A stretch of DNA of 7,764 nucleotides from Chloroflexi bacterium RBG_19FT_COMBO_55_16 (GTDB taxonomy: Bacteria > Chloroflexota > Anaerolineae > Anaerolineales > UBA4823): assembly GCA_001795335.1 (NCBI GenBank), contig MGOK01000080.1, forward strand, positions 5,618-13,381, given 5' to 3'. Position numbers and translations under genes: made by a program. Shown piece after piece: positions 7,046 to 7,764 of the stretch (position 1 is its first letter; each line of letters begins with the position of its first letter). The notes beneath the pieces are model-generated. The model ran no database searches. It was not told the DNA's origin and worked only from the letters and a program-made list of their open reading frames with translations.

Positions 7046-7764
7046 CTAGCTGGCGAGGATTTTGTCAATCTTGTCTTCTATTCGCCTAGCATCGGCTTGG
7101 GTCAGCGCGCCCATTTCAACTTCGCAGCGATATATCCCTCCGGCGGGGATGACCTTAATATTTCCCTTGGATTTTTCAGCCAGGTAGCCTTCTGGTTCAG
7201 CGGTAGCGGGTTCGATGAAGCCCAGGGCGTCCTGGTCTGGCGTCCGGCAAATCCAGCGCACGCCCTTATCCAGTTGCTCGGGCCGGTGGCGGACGTAGTC
7301 TGCGCTGCCGTCGGGGTGGACCTGCATGCTGTGCGCCCAGCCATCTTTGTCGGCCAGGTAATCGATGAAGAAGACTACCTCCGGGTCGAAAGCCAGGCCG
7401 GGGGTCATCACATGGTGCTGCTCAGGATGGTGTTTCAGCTCTTCGATGAATTCCACATATCCGGGTTTGGGACGGATGTGAGATGGGATGCTGGTCCTCA
7501 CCCGCACATGCTCGGGCGTCTTCAGCGCGCTGTAAACCAATCGCCCGTAGTCCACCGGTTTGAAGTTGATGTGCGCAAGATACATTAACTCCATCGCGGT
7601 GTGTTTGAGGTTGGTGATGGTCAACGACATCCACAACAGAGAAGAACCGGCATACAGCTTCAGCAGCGGTTCAGCCAGGTAATTGTGGCTGAAAGCGACG
7701 GTGTGCTGGTATTGTCCCCCCAAACCAATGTACGCTCCTCGCTCGTCTTCGCCAAGCACCAGGT
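7046..7764 (-). CDS. DUF4432 / aldose 1-epimerase-like protein, 5' end cut off
   Basis: The reading frame is open up to the window edge, so the true start lies outside; the GTG at 7759 is internal. About 239 codons are present and family members usually have roughly 330-360 residues, so about the first third is missing. The visible part has the family's galactose-mutarotase-like beta-sandwich signatures: GLGGQYQHTVAFSHNYLAE, then MELMYLAHINFKPV with a conserved His-x-Asn pair, and near the end the FIEPATAEPEGYLAEKS block with a conserved Glu, followed by IPAGGIYRCEVEMGAL. DUF4432 proteins are often found in sugar-use operons and are thought to interconvert anomers or epimers of free or phosphorylated sugars, but few have been tested. 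Here it would act upstream of FucI, for example on fucose anomers. There is no membrane segment in the visible part. The stop at 7046 is 29 bases from the AOR start. Confidence 0.82.
   Translation of the reverse strand, partial: LVLGEDERGAYIGLGGQYQHTVAFSHNYLAEPLLKLYAGSSLLWMSLTITNLKHTAMELMYLAHINFKPVDYGRLVYSALKTPEHVRVRTSIPSHIRPKPGYVEFIEELKHHPEQHHVMTPGLAFDPEVVFFIDYLADKDGWAHSMQVHPDGSADYVRHRPEQLDKGVRWICRTPDQDALGFIEPATAEPEGYLAEKSKGNIKVIPAGGIYRCEVEMGALTQADARRIEDKIDKILAS

Noticed and set aside
7046..7759. Complete gene starting at the GTG at 7759
   Set aside because: The frame stays open to the window edge and the encoded part lacks the N-terminal third of the family, so it is a partial gene.

Overview
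The window holds a single-direction run of genes, all read from the minus strand, that looks like part of a catabolic operon for L-fucose or a related 6-deoxysugar in an anaerobe. In transcription order (high to low coordinates) it contains: the 3' two-thirds of a DUF4432 / aldose 1-epimerase-like gene (cut by the window edge), an aldehyde:ferredoxin oxidoreductase (AOR) family gene, an L-fucose isomerase gene (fucI), a uroporphyrinogen-decarboxylase-superfamily gene of the MtaA/MtbA zinc methyltransferase type, a bifunctional class II aldolase / short-chain dehydrogenase gene (RhaEW type), and the first seven codons of a probable further gene that runs off the other edge. Gaps between genes are 29, 88, 29, 38 and about 9 bases, so one transcript is plausible. 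No RNA gene, insertion sequence, CRISPR array or convincing promoter or terminator was seen.

Organism: base composition is moderately GC-rich. An oxygen-sensitive tungsten/molybdenum AOR family enzyme, an MtaA-like protein and a RhaEW fusion (this fusion is known from Chloroflexus and Bacillus) together suggest an anaerobic bacterium, perhaps of the Chloroflexota (Anaerolineae-like). This is inference from gene content; there is no phylogenetic marker here.

How the genes could work together (inference): the DUF4432 protein would interconvert sugar anomers or bind the sugar; FucI would convert L-fucose to L-fuculose; a kinase, not in the window but possibly the gene starting at its left edge, would make the 1-phosphate; the aldolase half of RhaEW would cleave it to dihydroxyacetone phosphate and L-lactaldehyde; the dehydrogenase half would oxidise lactaldehyde to lactate with NAD+. 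The AOR family enzyme offers a second, ferredoxin-linked way to oxidise an aldehyde. The MtaA-like protein has no role in the standard pathway and is the most puzzling member; a role in handling methyl groups, for example from O-methylated deoxysugars, is possible but unproven.

The only intergenic stretch with visible structure is the 88-base gap between the AOR gene and fucI. It holds a 9-base-period direct repeat, two overlapping small inverted repeats and a strong Shine-Dalgarno sequence for fucI.
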